The notes under the pieces were generated by a model. That model was given only the letters and a program-made list of their open reading frames with translations, did no database searches and was not told the DNA's origin. A DNA stretch of 64,000 bases from Aliirhizobium smilacinae (GTDB lineage: Bacteria; Pseudomonadota; Alphaproteobacteria; Rhizobiales; Rhizobiaceae), in NCBI RefSeq assembly GCF_006335145.1, contig NZ_VDMN01000002.1, positions 186,001 to 250,000 on the forward strand, written 5' to 3'. A program made the translations under genes and the position numbers. The first letter of the stretch is position 1, and every line of letters starts with the position of its first letter. This document shows, one piece after another, positions 1-8,673 of the stretch.

Positions 1-742
1 GTGGAGCGGCGGCGACCGCCGAACCGGTATCGTGTGTGGCTGGGGCGATCACCTTGATGGGGTCACCGCTATGCAACGAAGGCATGTTACCGAGAACAGT
101 ACCCGCCTCAACCGGCCGTATCATCACGTCTTTCGGCAGGCCCGCAGCTTCGAGCAGATCGGCATCCCAATCATCCTGGTGCAGGTTGAAGAGCTGTGTC
201 GTCGTCGCGTTGGTGTATTCGTTGGAAAGCACGCCGCAGAGACGGAAGTGCAGATAGTCGGGGATCATCAGGAAATGGCGAGCCCGAGCCAGCCAATCAG
301 GATGCTGGCGAACCGTTGCCGCCAATTGATAAAGCGTGTTGAACTGCAGGAACTGGATGCCGGTGCGGCGATAGATCTCCGGACGGGAAATCTGCGTGAA
401 GACCGCCTCCATCATATCGTCCGTACGGTGATCGCGATAAGATACAGCCGGACCAATCCGCTGCAGGTCCTCATCCAGCAGCACATAGTCCACACCCCAG
501 GTATCGACGCCGACGCTTACCAGAGAACCCTTCTCCTGGGCGGCGGCAAGGCCCTTGCGCATTTCGGTTTCGAGGAAATCGAGATCCCAGCATTGATGGC
601 CGAAAACATCGTCGTTACGCAGAGTGTTCTCGAAACGATGGGCTTCCGTCAGCGACAAAATGCCATCCTTCAGCTCGCTCAGGATGACCCGGCCACTGCT
701 GGCACCAATATCGACGGCGGCGATTTTCTCAGGCATTCTCAT
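1..742 (-). CDS. rhaB: rhamnulokinase, N-terminal part (cut by window edge)
   Basis: FGGY-family sugar kinase that phosphorylates L-rhamnulose to L-rhamnulose-1-phosphate in the cytoplasm. About 247 residues are present; the C-terminal half lies beyond the window. The start is the ATG giving MRMPEKIAAVDIGASSGRV. DIGASSGR near residue 11 is the first phosphate-binding motif of the family. VDTWGVDYVLLDE, SYRDHRTDDMM, GIQFLQFNTLYQL and EYTNATTTQLFN follow the RhaB order closely, and the visible part ends at ATHDTGSA. These blocks are the ones I know from E. coli RhaB, so the rhamnulose assignment is firmer than a generic FGGY call. It is transcribed away from the AraC-type gene at 980, which may control it. 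Confidence 0.88.
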   Translation of the reverse strand, partial: MRMPEKIAAVDIGASSGRVILSELKDGILSLTEAHRFENTLRNDDVFGHQCWDLDFLETEMRKGLAAAQEKGSLVSVGVDTWGVDYVLLDEDLQRIGPAVSYRDHRTDDMMEAVFTQISRPEIYRRTGIQFLQFNTLYQLAATVRQHPDWLARARHFLMIPDYLHFRLCGVLSNEYTNATTTQLFNLHQDDWDADLLEAAGLPKDVMIRPVEAGTVLGNMPSLHSGDPIKVIAPATHDTGSAVAAAP

Positions 743-979
743 GCATGTTCTCTTCATCGTTTTCAGCACCTTAGCCGCAGTCAGGGACATGGCGCCTTGA
801 AGAAGCAGACATGAGATTTGATGATACGCGTCATTATTCGAAGATGACGGTAGAGCTTCTGCATCATCGCGCCCGCCCGTATTGATGGAGGCCGGAGCGC
901 CGCATTGATGCAGATCGGGGACCGGCACTTTCGAATGCGTTACCTGTCAGCTTGTGCGTGATTATGCAGTGTTGATTCG

Positions 980-1822
980 ATGAAGCTCTTGGCCAAGGAA
1001 TTTTTTCATTCGGACGCCCAAACGGTCATCGTGGAGGAACGATCGCCGCAGACGGCGTTTCCTCTTCACGATCATGACTTTCAAGAGGTCATGATCGTCC
1101 TTTCCGGCAATGGCTGGCATATGTTGAACGACGAGCCGCACTTCATCACCTGCGGCGAGCTTTTCTATATCAAAGCGGAAGACCATCACGCCTACGAACA
1201 GGTCGATGACCTCTACCTGACAAATATCCTGTTTCGGCCCGACAGGGCCTCGGGTCGCTACGATTTTCTCGATATCATGCGGCGGTCCGCAGATAACGAA
1301 CAGGGGAGCCGGCAGCACTGGCAGGTTACGGAGGATGTTCTTGCAAAGGTCAAACCGCTGATCGAGGCCCTGGAAAACGAGGCCCGCCGATCTGATCCGC
1401 TTTCGGGTGCAATGTCGGAGGCGTTGTTCAGCCAACTCGCCATTGTTTTGTCACGCTCGCAATTCGCCACTGATGCACGAGGGCTGCCGAACGCGGCGCG
1501 ACTGGGGCATGTCCTGAATTATCTCAGGCATAATTGCACCGAGGAAATCGATCTGGAGAGTGTCGCTCAGCGCTTCGGATATTCCTCGCGCAGCTTCAGC
1601 CGGCTGTTTCGCGAGGCAACGGCAACGACGCCGCATAATTACCTCGTCAAGCTTCGGCTGAGCAAAGCCATGCGGGCGCTGCGTGCAACGAATGACAGTG
1701 TCACCGACATTGCTTTTGCCTGCGGCTTCAACGACAGCAATTACTTTTCCTACAGTTTCAGCAAGATGACCGGCATGGCGCCCAGCGAATATCGTCGCAT
1801 GCCCCGCCCGAATTACGCCTGA
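980..1822 (+). CDS. AraC-family regulator with N-terminal cupin, RhaR/RhaS-like
   Basis: A 280-residue transcriptional regulator. Residues about 20-90 form a cupin-type sugar-binding domain (LHDHDFQEVMIVLSG, then CGELFYIKAEDHHAY). Residues about 175-275 carry the double helix-turn-helix of AraC proteins, seen as DLESVAQRFGYSSRSFSRLF and VTDIAFACGFNDSNYFSYSF and ending in the typical GMAPSEYR. The cupin with paired HDH is usual for the rhamnose regulators RhaS and RhaR. Placement back-to-back with rhaB (237 bp between) supports control of rhamnose use, which is inference. There is no strong Shine-Dalgarno before the ATG. A minus-strand terminator lies just past its 3' end. Confidence 0.85.
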   Translation: MKLLAKEFFHSDAQTVIVEERSPQTAFPLHDHDFQEVMIVLSGNGWHMLNDEPHFITCGELFYIKAEDHHAYEQVDDLYLTNILFRPDRASGRYDFLDIMRRSADNEQGSRQHWQVTEDVLAKVKPLIEALENEARRSDPLSGAMSEALFSQLAIVLSRSQFATDARGLPNAARLGHVLNYLRHNCTEEIDLESVAQRFGYSSRSFSRLFREATATTPHNYLVKLRLSKAMRALRATNDSVTDIAFACGFNDSNYFSYSFSKMTGMAPSEYRRMPRPNYA

Positions 1823-1868
1823 ACATCGCATCGCCTGCCTTCAGCAGGGCGGCACCTTACAAAATCAA

Positions 1869-1892
1869 AAGGCCCGCCATAAGGCAGGCCTT
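1869..1892 (-). terminator. rho-independent terminator of the minus-strand operon
   Basis: An inverted repeat of AAGGCCCGCC and GGCAGGCCTT around a 4-base loop (one mismatch). On the minus strand the stem is followed by a T-rich run (TTTTGATTTTG). It sits 36 bases after the stop of the iron alcohol dehydrogenase and separates it from the convergent AraC gene. Confidence 0.75.
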
Positions 1893-1927
1893 CCGCAATC
1901 GGTAGAAAATCAAGCTTCCGTTCGTAG

Positions 1928-3076
1928 TCAGAGAGCCTTCTTGTAAAGCTCCAGAATGTCTTCATCCGTGGCTGCGACTGGGTTGCCGGGTGCGCAAGGA
2001 TCCTTCTGTGCCTTCTGGACCCAAAGCGGGAAGTCACCTTCCGTCACTCCAAGTTCCGCAAAGCCGCTGGGAATCCCGACCGTTGCCGACAGATCGCGGA
2101 TTGCCTTGATCGCAGCCTTCGAGGCATCTTCGGTGCTCAGGCCCTTGACGTCGACTCCCATAGCTTCCGCAATCCGGGCAAATCGCTCGACCGCGTAAGG
2201 ACGGTTGAACTCTTCTACCAGCGGCATCAGGATGGCGTTGCAGACGCCATGCGGCAAGTCCTTCACTGCACCCGGCTGGTGCGCCATCGCATGAACGAGA
2301 CCAAGACCTGCGCTGTTGAAGGCGAGACCGGCGATGAACTGGCCGTAAGCCATCATCTCACGTGCCTCGAGGTCTTGGCCGTTTTCAACCGCGCGAGGCA
2401 GGTAAGCCGAAATCAGACGGATCGCTTCAAGCGCTGCATAGTCGGTGAGAACATGCGCGCCCTTGGCTACATAAGCTTCAATAGCATGGGTCAGAGCATC
2501 CATGCCGGTTGCTGCCGTGGTGGCAACCGGAATACCGGTCATCATGGCGGAATCGTTGACCGAGATGTCCGGGATGATGTTGGCGTCGATGATGACCATC
2601 TTCACCTGCGCGACGGGATCGGTGATGACCGCGTTGGACGTCACTTCAGCGGCGGTGCCGGCCGTTGTGTTGACGGCGGCCAGGAAGGCACCCGACTTGG
2701 CGACTTTGCCGACGCCTTCATAGAGCGTGATCGGACCCGGATTGGCTGAAAGGATGCGCACGGCCTTGGCCGTATCGATCGGGCTGCCACCACCGACGCC
2801 AATAATCGCGTCGCACTTGTTGTCGACAAAAACCTTGTAGGCGGCTTCGACGATCGGGACGGTCGGATTGGGAACGACACCATCATAAACGAAAGCTTCG
2901 ATGCCCTTGGCCTTCAGCCCCTCAAGCAGCGGTGCGACAAGGCCGAACTTTACCAGCGTCTCGTCCGTGATGATGACTGGACGCTTCAAGCCGCGCGCTG
3001 CGAGTTCACCGGGAACTTCTGCCAGGCTACCGGCGCCGCTGATGTTGATTTTTGGAAAACACAGTCGAAATGCCAT
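1928..3076 (-). CDS. iron-containing alcohol dehydrogenase, FucO (lactaldehyde reductase)-like
   Basis: A 382-residue group III (iron-dependent) alcohol dehydrogenase that would interconvert an aldehyde and alcohol with NAD(H). The NAD site is GVGGGSPIDTAKA (about residue 94). The metal ligands are in GMDALTHAIEAY (Asp and His) and GLVHAMAHQPGAVKDLPHG (two His), as in E. coli FucO, which the whole chain resembles (DGVVPNPT, TTAGTAAEVT). FucO reduces L-lactaldehyde, a product of rhamnose breakdown, so nearness to rhaB is suggestive; substrate is inference. It is the last gene of the minus-strand operon but is separated from the hydratase by 199 bp containing two hairpins, so it may have its own promoter or translational control. 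Confidence 0.85.
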   Translation of the reverse strand: MAFRLCFPKINISGAGSLAEVPGELAARGLKRPVIITDETLVKFGLVAPLLEGLKAKGIEAFVYDGVVPNPTVPIVEAAYKVFVDNKCDAIIGVGGGSPIDTAKAVRILSANPGPITLYEGVGKVAKSGAFLAAVNTTAGTAAEVTSNAVITDPVAQVKMVIIDANIIPDISVNDSAMMTGIPVATTAATGMDALTHAIEAYVAKGAHVLTDYAALEAIRLISAYLPRAVENGQDLEAREMMAYGQFIAGLAFNSAGLGLVHAMAHQPGAVKDLPHGVCNAILMPLVEEFNRPYAVERFARIAEAMGVDVKGLSTEDASKAAIKAIRDLSATVGIPSGFAELGVTEGDFPLWVQKAQKDPCAPGNPVAATDEDILELYKKAL

Positions 3077-3087
3077 CTCGTTTCTTC

Positions 3088-3101
3088 CTCCTGATCAGGA
3101 G
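3088..3101 (-). promoter_or_regulatory. palindrome overlapping the Shine-Dalgarno of the FucO-like gene
   Basis: A perfect 14-base palindrome, CTCCTGATCAGGAG. On the mRNA of the minus-strand gene its right arm AGGAG is part of the AGGAGG ribosome site, and CTCCT four bases earlier can pair with it. This could hide the ribosome site in a 5-bp hairpin, or be a DNA operator. Confidence 0.45.
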
Positions 3102-3102
3102 A

Positions 3103-3124
3103 CTGCCGTTACGATGAACGGCAG
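3103..3124 (-). promoter_or_regulatory. 8-bp hairpin in the leader of the FucO-like gene
   Basis: CTGCCGTT and AACGGCAG flank a 6-base loop, 27 bases upstream of the start codon. No T-run follows on the minus strand, so a leader or mRNA-processing structure is more likely than a terminator. Confidence 0.45.
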
Positions 3125-3275
3125 CGCTCCAAGAATAAATCTTCTTAGTGATCGGAAGTTTAGCGAGGGTAGGATCAAGAGGCCTTTGTGCCTTGGACAT
3201 AGTTGCAGCTGGCGTGGCCGGAAATTAGAGATCGCGGACCATAGAGCTTACAACGGCGCCGAAGGATCCGAAATT

Positions 3276-4043
3276 TCACGCCGAGAGCGTGACGTTCAGC
3301 ACATAATCTTTTGCAAGCAAGACCTCGACCTTGCCCGGTCCCGGCAAGAGCATTGCGCCGGAAAGTGCGCCGGTCGTGATAACCGAACCGGCTTCCAGCG
3401 AATTGGCGGTGCGGGTGCTGTCGTTGGCATAGGCGACCAGCCAAGCCAAAACGTCGCCGACCGGGTGTTTTGCCGGCCCTTCATAGATTGAGTTGGCGCC
3501 CTGGATGACTTTCACCTCGACCTCTCCAACCGTATCGATAAGCTTTTTCGGCACGACCGAGCCAAGTGCATAGCCGCGATTGCCGATACGATCCGCAACA
3601 TAGAGTGGGAAGGACAGCTTTCCGCTTTCATCTACTGCAGACGACAAAAGCTCCGCACCAAGGTAAGCCTCCGAAACCGCCTCATAGATATCGTCTCGGG
3701 AATAGGGATAGGCTTTGACCGGAAGATCCCGGCCGAGACGCAGGGCGATTTCCACTTCGAATTTCATGCCCGGCAGATAGGGCAGTTCCGCATCGCGAGA
3801 CGTTTCAACATAAGGATGCAGTGGCGCGACAACGGCCTGCTGATCGGGCGACATCGCCACTTTCCATACGGTTGTTGAAGCCCCTTCACGCGCGGCGAGC
3901 GCCTTCTGCGCCAACACCGCCTCAGCGAGATCCCGAGGTTGGGAGAATGCCGCCGTGGCTTGTGACCCGCCTGCCGCGCGCAACGTATACAACGCGTCGG
4001 CAAGCGCATTGGCGTCAAAAGCTGGTGACGAAATATCGGTCAT
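3276..4043 (-). CDS. 2-keto-4-pentenoate hydratase / FAH-fold family protein
   Basis: A 255-residue protein of the HpaH/MhpD hydratase family, which add water to 2-hydroxydienoates or act on related 2-keto acids using a divalent metal. Visible blocks are VWKVAMSPDQQ, the acidic metal-binding segment GMKFEVEIALRLGRDLP (about residue 85), EAYLGAELLSSAVDES, and C-terminal EAGSVITTGALSGAMLLPGPGKVEV. The ATG used is 6 bases after GGAGG; a longer frame upstream has no ribosome site. It lies in the operon behind the LDH2-like gene. In this context it probably handles a 2-keto-3-deoxy sugar acid rather than an aromatic ring product (inference). The family is fairly clear, the substrate unknown. Confidence 0.75.
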   Translation of the reverse strand: MTDISSPAFDANALADALYTLRAAGGSQATAAFSQPRDLAEAVLAQKALAAREGASTTVWKVAMSPDQQAVVAPLHPYVETSRDAELPYLPGMKFEVEIALRLGRDLPVKAYPYSRDDIYEAVSEAYLGAELLSSAVDESGKLSFPLYVADRIGNRGYALGSVVPKKLIDTVGEVEVKVIQGANSIYEGPAKHPVGDVLAWLVAYANDSTRTANSLEAGSVITTGALSGAMLLPGPGKVEVLLAKDYVLNVTLSA

Positions 4044-4121
4044 GGGTATCCTCCGGGATGTTTTGAGGCTCAAATGAGCGGAGCCAGGGTATAGCGCTCG
4101 GCCAAATTGACCAAGACCGTG

Positions 4122-5171
4122 TTAAATCGGCGCCGGCACTTCGACACCCAGGCGTTCGGCATGCGCCACAAGCGAATCGATAATTCCGGCATGCAGCACG
4201 ACGCCCGCTTCGATTGCGCTTCTCTTGCGTGACATCGCCGCCTCGCCGGGCAATCTCACCTTCGTGATACCCGGCCTTGGCGGATTGGCGCGGCAGGCGT
4301 CCACCAGCCAGCCGGTCTGGCGCAGGAACGCGGCATTGCCTCCGAAAGCTTTGGGATCCCACACCTGAACCGTGACGGCGGCATTGGTGCCTTTCGGCGC
4401 GTCGGCGCGGCCATAACCGGCCAGCCCCTGCGTCAGGGCTTCGGCGATCAGCGCCATCCCATAACCTTTTTGGCCATGGTCGATACCGCCTGTCGGCAGA
4501 AGCGTGCCGCCAGTTTCAAGCACTTTGGGGTTGCGGGACGGATTGCCTTCTGCATCCATCAGCCAGTCGGCCTCGTATTGCCTACCCTCGCGGATCAACC
4601 GCTGCGCCATGTTGACCGTGGTGATGGAGGCGGAGATGTCGATGAGGATTGGATCGCCCGGCGTCGGGATGCCGTGCGCGACCGGGTCCGGCGTATAAAC
4701 GCCCTTGGTACCGCCGAACGGCGCGACCTGAGCGCCGGACGGTGATGAGGACGCGATCGATACCAACAGGCCCTTTTCGGTCGCGATCGGCAGATAGGCG
4801 GCCAGTGCTCCGATATGATGGCTGTTGCCGATAACGACTGTGGCGGTGCCGAACTCCCCTGCCCGTTCCATGGCAAGCTTGACGGCTTCGGAGGTCAACC
4901 ACGCTCCGGGTAAACGATTGCCGTTCCAGCAGACGGATGGACCGCGATCGCTGATGGTCTCATAGCTCCCCGTCTTTGTCACGATGCCGTCGGCAATGCC
5001 TTGCAGATACCAGCCGGCCAGTGCCAGGCCGTGGGTCGAATGCCCCATCAGATCGGCCTCGACGAGATAGGTGGCGACTGCTGTCGCTTTGTCGTCTTCA
5101 AGACCAGCGCCAGCGAAAAGCGAATGGGCGAACGTGAGCAAGGCGTCGCTCGAATAACGTGGATCGGTCAT
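4122..5171 (-). CDS. LDH2/malate-type NAD(P)-dependent oxidoreductase
   Basis: A 349-residue member of the malate/L-lactate/ureidoglycolate dehydrogenase family (Ldh2, YlbC, DpkA relatives), which oxidise 2-hydroxyacids or reduce 2-keto and cyclic imino acids. Family blocks seen are the early HSTHGLALAGWY (catalytic His region, about 44-55), GNSHHIGALAAYLP (about 115), GGTKGVYTPDPVAHGIPTPG (about 153) and DHGQKGYGMALIAEALTQ (about 232). Its start codon overlaps the stop of the hydroxyacid dehydrogenase by 4 bases (ATGA), so the two are translationally coupled. The substrate is not predictable from sequence; in this operon a sugar-derived 2-hydroxyacid is likely. Confidence 0.82.
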   Translation of the reverse strand: MTDPRYSSDALLTFAHSLFAGAGLEDDKATAVATYLVEADLMGHSTHGLALAGWYLQGIADGIVTKTGSYETISDRGPSVCWNGNRLPGAWLTSEAVKLAMERAGEFGTATVVIGNSHHIGALAAYLPIATEKGLLVSIASSSPSGAQVAPFGGTKGVYTPDPVAHGIPTPGDPILIDISASITTVNMAQRLIREGRQYEADWLMDAEGNPSRNPKVLETGGTLLPTGGIDHGQKGYGMALIAEALTQGLAGYGRADAPKGTNAAVTVQVWDPKAFGGNAAFLRQTGWLVDACRANPPRPGITKVRLPGEAAMSRKRSAIEAGVVLHAGIIDSLVAHAERLGVEVPAPI

Positions 5172-6136
5172 CTGTCGTAAACCTCCGGATTGAGAACGCG
5201 AGGCGGCCGACGCCCGGCAATAAAATCCTTTATGTCGCTGATCACCATCAGGCCGACATTTTCAAGCGCTTCCAGGCTGTCGGCTCCGCTATGCGGCGTG
5301 AAGACGACATTCGGGAGCTTGAAGAGCGGATGCGACACATCCGGTGGTTCGGTGACGAAGGCATCGATTGCGGCACCCCGCAGGCGGTCCTGCGAGAGAG
5401 CGGATGCCAGCGCATCATTATCGACGACCTCACCACGCGCGAGATTGAGCAGGCACGCACTTGGTTTCATCAAAGAGAGCTTTTCCGCCCCGATCAGTGC
5501 TGTGTTTCCGGTGCCGCCGAAAATGTGCAGCGACACGTAGTCGGAACGGGCTAGCAGCGTGTCGAGTTCGACGATCTCGATGCCGTGCTCGGTTATGAAT
5601 GCCTGATCTGGATAGAGGTCCGAAGCGACCACTGTCATGCCAAGCGCAATCGCCTTGCGCGCCAGCAGCTTACCGATATTTCCGAGCCCGACGATGCCGA
5701 GCACCTTGCCGGAAATCTCGGTTCCCGGCTTGCGGTCCCAGCCGCCGGAGATCACGTTCATATGACCATATGGGATGTTGCGGGCCATGGAGAACATCAT
5801 CCCTACGGCCAGTTCGGCCACGGCATTGGAGTTCGCGCCCGGCGTGCTGGTGACCGGATATCCCTTTGTCGTGCAGGCCGGAATATCGACATTATCGACC
5901 CCGACGCCGTGCTTGAGCACAGCCTTGAGCCTCGGCGCGTCCTTGATCGTCGCAGCGTTGACCGGTACCAGCCCGGCAACCAGGAAGTCCGCTCGCCCGA
6001 TATGCTGAGACAGGCCGCCATCCGGCAGAGCCGTATCCGTACAACGGATGATTTCCCAGCCGGTTTCCTCAAGCAATTGCGGCAGCCGACCATGCCGCCC
6101 GAAGCCGGGCGACGTCGTTGCGACGACAATGGACAT
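5168..6136 (-). CDS. D-isomer-specific 2-hydroxyacid dehydrogenase (SerA/GhrB-like)
   Basis: A 322-residue NAD-dependent dehydrogenase. The Rossmann motif GLGNIGKLLARKAIALG is near residue 150. The catalytic triad is present: Arg in LNLARGEVVDNDAL, Glu in DAFVTEPPDV and His in FTPHSGADS. I chose the ATG with AGGGAA before it; an earlier in-frame GTG overlaps the stop of the DapA-like gene and is less likely. It resembles phosphoglycerate dehydrogenase but lacks ACT domains, so a catabolic role on a 2-hydroxyacid or 2-keto acid is more plausible than serine synthesis (inference). Confidence 0.86.
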   Translation of the reverse strand: MSIVVATTSPGFGRHGRLPQLLEETGWEIIRCTDTALPDGGLSQHIGRADFLVAGLVPVNAATIKDAPRLKAVLKHGVGVDNVDIPACTTKGYPVTSTPGANSNAVAELAVGMMFSMARNIPYGHMNVISGGWDRKPGTEISGKVLGIVGLGNIGKLLARKAIALGMTVVASDLYPDQAFITEHGIEIVELDTLLARSDYVSLHIFGGTGNTALIGAEKLSLMKPSACLLNLARGEVVDNDALASALSQDRLRGAAIDAFVTEPPDVSHPLFKLPNVVFTPHSGADSLEALENVGLMVISDIKDFIAGRRPPRVLNPEVYDR

Positions 6137-6147
6137 CAGCTCTTCCC

Positions 6148-7032
6148 TCACAGCAGGCCGAATTTCTTCAGCGTTTCGCCGATACGGGCGTCTTGTTCGG
6201 CGTTCGGCAGCAGAGCCGGCTGGCGGCTGGCGCCAACGGACGAGTCCTGCAGATAAAGCGCACGCTTGACCATGGCCGGCGGGAAACCGTGGGCGTAGAG
6301 GTCGGTGCGGAAGGCGGTGTAGATTTCCTGCTGGCGCTGGGCTTCTTCGATATTGCCCGAGTTGAAGCCGCCGACGATGCCGGCGAGAACGTCCGGCATG
6401 GCATTTCCGAGGCCGGAAATGCAGCCCGCGGCGCCGTTCTGCAGCGACCAGAGCACCAGATGGTCCGGGCCGGAATAGACTTCGAAACCTTCGACCTCCT
6501 TGGAAACCTGCAGATAGGCAGCCAGCGTTTCCTGCGCGCCACCCGAATCCTTGATACCGGCGATGTTGCCATGGGTGGCCAACTTGCGGGCGGTTTCCGG
6601 TTCGATGTGATTCTGTGTGCGGGCCGGGATGTCGTAGAGATAGACCGGCGTATTGACGGCGTCGGCCACGGTGGAGAAGTGGCGGATCAGGCCATCCTGC
6701 GTGCAGGCGATGAAGAAAGGCGTGATGACGGCGATGCCGGTGACGCCGATGCGATCGAATTCCTTGGCGAGTTGCAGCGTCTCGAACGTCGCGGGCATGC
6801 CGGCGTTGACGATGACATCGACCTTACCGCCGACTTCATCGACCACTTCCTCGAGCAGCTTTACCTTTTCGCCGTGGGTCAGCGCCGAAAAATCGCCGTT
6901 TGTACCGGCGCACATGATGTTGTTGCCGGCCGCCACCTGACGGCGCACCTGGGCGCGGGTGGCTTCGTAATTGATGGTCTCGTCGTCGTTGAAGCAGGTC
7001 ACGATCGCGACGAAGGCTTTCTTGGTCATCAT
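6148..7032 (-). CDS. DapA-family (DHDPS/N-acetylneuraminate lyase-type) aldolase
   Basis: A 294-residue class I aldolase of the DapA/NanA/KdgD superfamily, which cleave or condense pyruvate with an aldehyde through a lysine Schiff base. Seen are the pyruvate-binding GTNGDFSALTHGEK (about 43-56), the Tyr of YLYDIPART (about 134) and the Schiff-base Lys of GIKDSGGA (about 162). Ribosome site GGAG lies just before two adjacent ATG codons (7032 and 7029). In the operon it follows the importer genes, so it is most likely a catabolic 2-keto-3-deoxy-sugar-acid aldolase or dehydratase, not lysine synthesis. A sialic-acid lyase role is conceivable given the Asp-box gene at 12478, but not demonstrated. 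Confidence 0.82.
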   Translation of the reverse strand: MMTKKAFVAIVTCFNDDETINYEATRAQVRRQVAAGNNIMCAGTNGDFSALTHGEKVKLLEEVVDEVGGKVDVIVNAGMPATFETLQLAKEFDRIGVTGIAVITPFFIACTQDGLIRHFSTVADAVNTPVYLYDIPARTQNHIEPETARKLATHGNIAGIKDSGGAQETLAAYLQVSKEVEGFEVYSGPDHLVLWSLQNGAAGCISGLGNAMPDVLAGIVGGFNSGNIEEAQRQQEIYTAFRTDLYAHGFPPAMVKRALYLQDSSVGASRQPALLPNAEQDARIGETLKKFGLL

Positions 7033-7053
7033 TCTACTCCGGTATCAATCAAA

Positions 7054-8673
7054 TCAGGATGCGGTTGCGAGGCGCGCGTTGCGGTTTGCCGCCTGCACGT
7101 CCGGGTCGGGATCGAGGCTGGCGGCGAGAAGCGCCTGCGTATAGGGCTTTTGCGGGTTGTCGAAGACCTGGGCGACGGTGCCGAATTCGACCACTTCGCC
7201 CTTCTGCATGACCATGACGTAATCGGCAAAGTCACGAACCAGCGGCAGGTCGTGAGCGATGAAGATGAAGGCGATGCCCATCTCCTTGCGCAGTTTGTCC
7301 AACAGCGTGATCACCTGCGCCTGGACCGACACATCGAGCGCCGAGACGGCTTCGTCACAGACGATCAGCTTTGGTTCGAGCGCAAGCGCGCGGGCAATGG
7401 CGATACGCTGGCGCTGGCCACCGGAGAACTGGTGCGGATAGCGGCCCATATGTTCCGGTGACAGACCGACCTGGCCTAGCAGTTCGGCGGCCCGTTCGCG
7501 CCATTTGGCCTTGGGCAGAATTTCCGGATGGATGACCCAGGCCTCCGAGATCAGCTGGTAAACGGTCATGCGCGGGTTGAGCGACTGGGTCGGGTCCTGA
7601 AACACCATCTGCAGGTCGCGGCGCAGCTTGAACAGGTCGCCCGGCGACATGGTGAAAAGGTCTTTGCCCTTCCAGTGCGCGGTGCCGCCATCCGGCTCTT
7701 CGAGGCGCAGAAGGATGCGTGCGAGCGTCGATTTGCCCGAGCCGCTTTCACCGACGACGGCAACGGTCTCGCCCTGCTTAAGGTCGAAGGAAACGCCCTT
7801 CAGCGCATCGAAGCCGCCGTAGGACTTGCGGGCATTTTTGACGCTGAGGATCGGTTCGCCTTGCGCTTCCGGCTCATGCATCTCGCCCTTACCCGGTGCG
7901 GCAGCGATGAGCTTTTTCGTGTAGGGATGCTGCGGATTGCGATAGACGTCACGCACCGTGCCGCTTTCGACCAGCTGGCCTTTTTCCATCACAACGACGC
8001 GGTCGGCGACCTCCGATACGACGCCGAGGTCGTGGGTGATGATCAGCACGCCCATGCCTGTTTCGCGCTGCAATTCCTTAAGCAGCGCCAGCACTTCCGC
8101 CTGCACCGTCACGTCAAGTGCTGTGGTCGGCTCGTCCGCGATCAGAAGGTCCGGTTTCAGCGCCAGTGCCATGGCGATCATCACGCGCTGACGCTGGCCG
8201 CCGGAAAACTCGTGCGGGTATTTGTCGAGCGCCCGTTCCGGGTCTGGCAGCGCAACGCGCTTGAACAGACGCAACGCTTCGGCCTGAGCCTGCGTGGTGC
8301 TTATACCGTGGGTCTTCAGCGCTTCGCGCACCTGCCAGCCGACTGTATAGACCGGGTTGAGGTGGCTGAGGGGGTCCTGAAAGATCATCGCGATGCGACG
8401 TCCGTTCACCTCGCGGCGAGCCTCGGCCGACATTTTCAGCAGGTCTTTGCCCTCGAGAAGGATCTCGCCGGACGTGATCTTGCCCGGCGGCATGTCAATC
8501 AGGTTCATGATCGCCGACGAGGATACCGACTTGCCCGAACCGCTCTCGCCGAGGATGGCAAGCGTTTCGCCACGGTCGAGATAATAGGAGATGTTGCGTA
8601 CGGCATGAACTGTGCCGGTAACTGTGTGGAAATCCACGGAGAGGTTGCGGACCTCGAGAAGATGATCAGCCAT
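7054..8673 (-). CDS. dipeptide/oligopeptide-type ABC transporter, double ATPase (DppD-DppF fusion)
   Basis: A 539-residue fused ATPase energising the importer in the cytoplasm. Two complete nucleotide-binding domains follow each other: the first about 1-265, the second about 275-530. Each has a Walker A (GESGSGKS), a signature FSGGQRQR and a Walker B ([12 protein letters not shown] and [12 protein letters not shown]). The oligopeptide-type C-terminal extension ([18 protein letters not shown]) follows each. It overlaps the upstream permease by 8 bases. Such transporters import peptides but also oligosaccharides and opines. Confidence 0.93.
   Translation of the reverse strand: MADHLLEVRNLSVDFHTVTGTVHAVRNISYYLDRGETLAILGESGSGKSVSSSAIMNLIDMPPGKITSGEILLEGKDLLKMSAEARREVNGRRIAMIFQDPLSHLNPVYTVGWQVREALKTHGISTTQAQAEALRLFKRVALPDPERALDKYPHEFSGGQRQRVMIAMALALKPDLLIADEPTTALDVTVQAEVLALLKELQRETGMGVLIITHDLGVVSEVADRVVVMEKGQLVESGTVRDVYRNPQHPYTKKLIAAAPGKGEMHEPEAQGEPILSVKNARKSYGGFDALKGVSFDLKQGETVAVVGESGSGKSTLARILLRLEEPDGGTAHWKGKDLFTMSPGDLFKLRRDLQMVFQDPTQSLNPRMTVYQLISEAWVIHPEILPKAKWRERAAELLGQVGLSPEHMGRYPHQFSGGQRQRIAIARALALEPKLIVCDEAVSALDVSVQAQVITLLDKLRKEMGIAFIFIAHDLPLVRDFADYVMVMQKGEVVEFGTVAQVFDNPQKPYTQALLAASLDPDPDVQAANRNARLATAS

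Noticed and set aside
6118..7461. A 447-codon open frame on the plus strand
   Set aside because: It lies opposite the DapA-like and ATPase genes, which have full family motifs. Long antisense frames are common in GC-rich DNA; the translation shows no family pattern.
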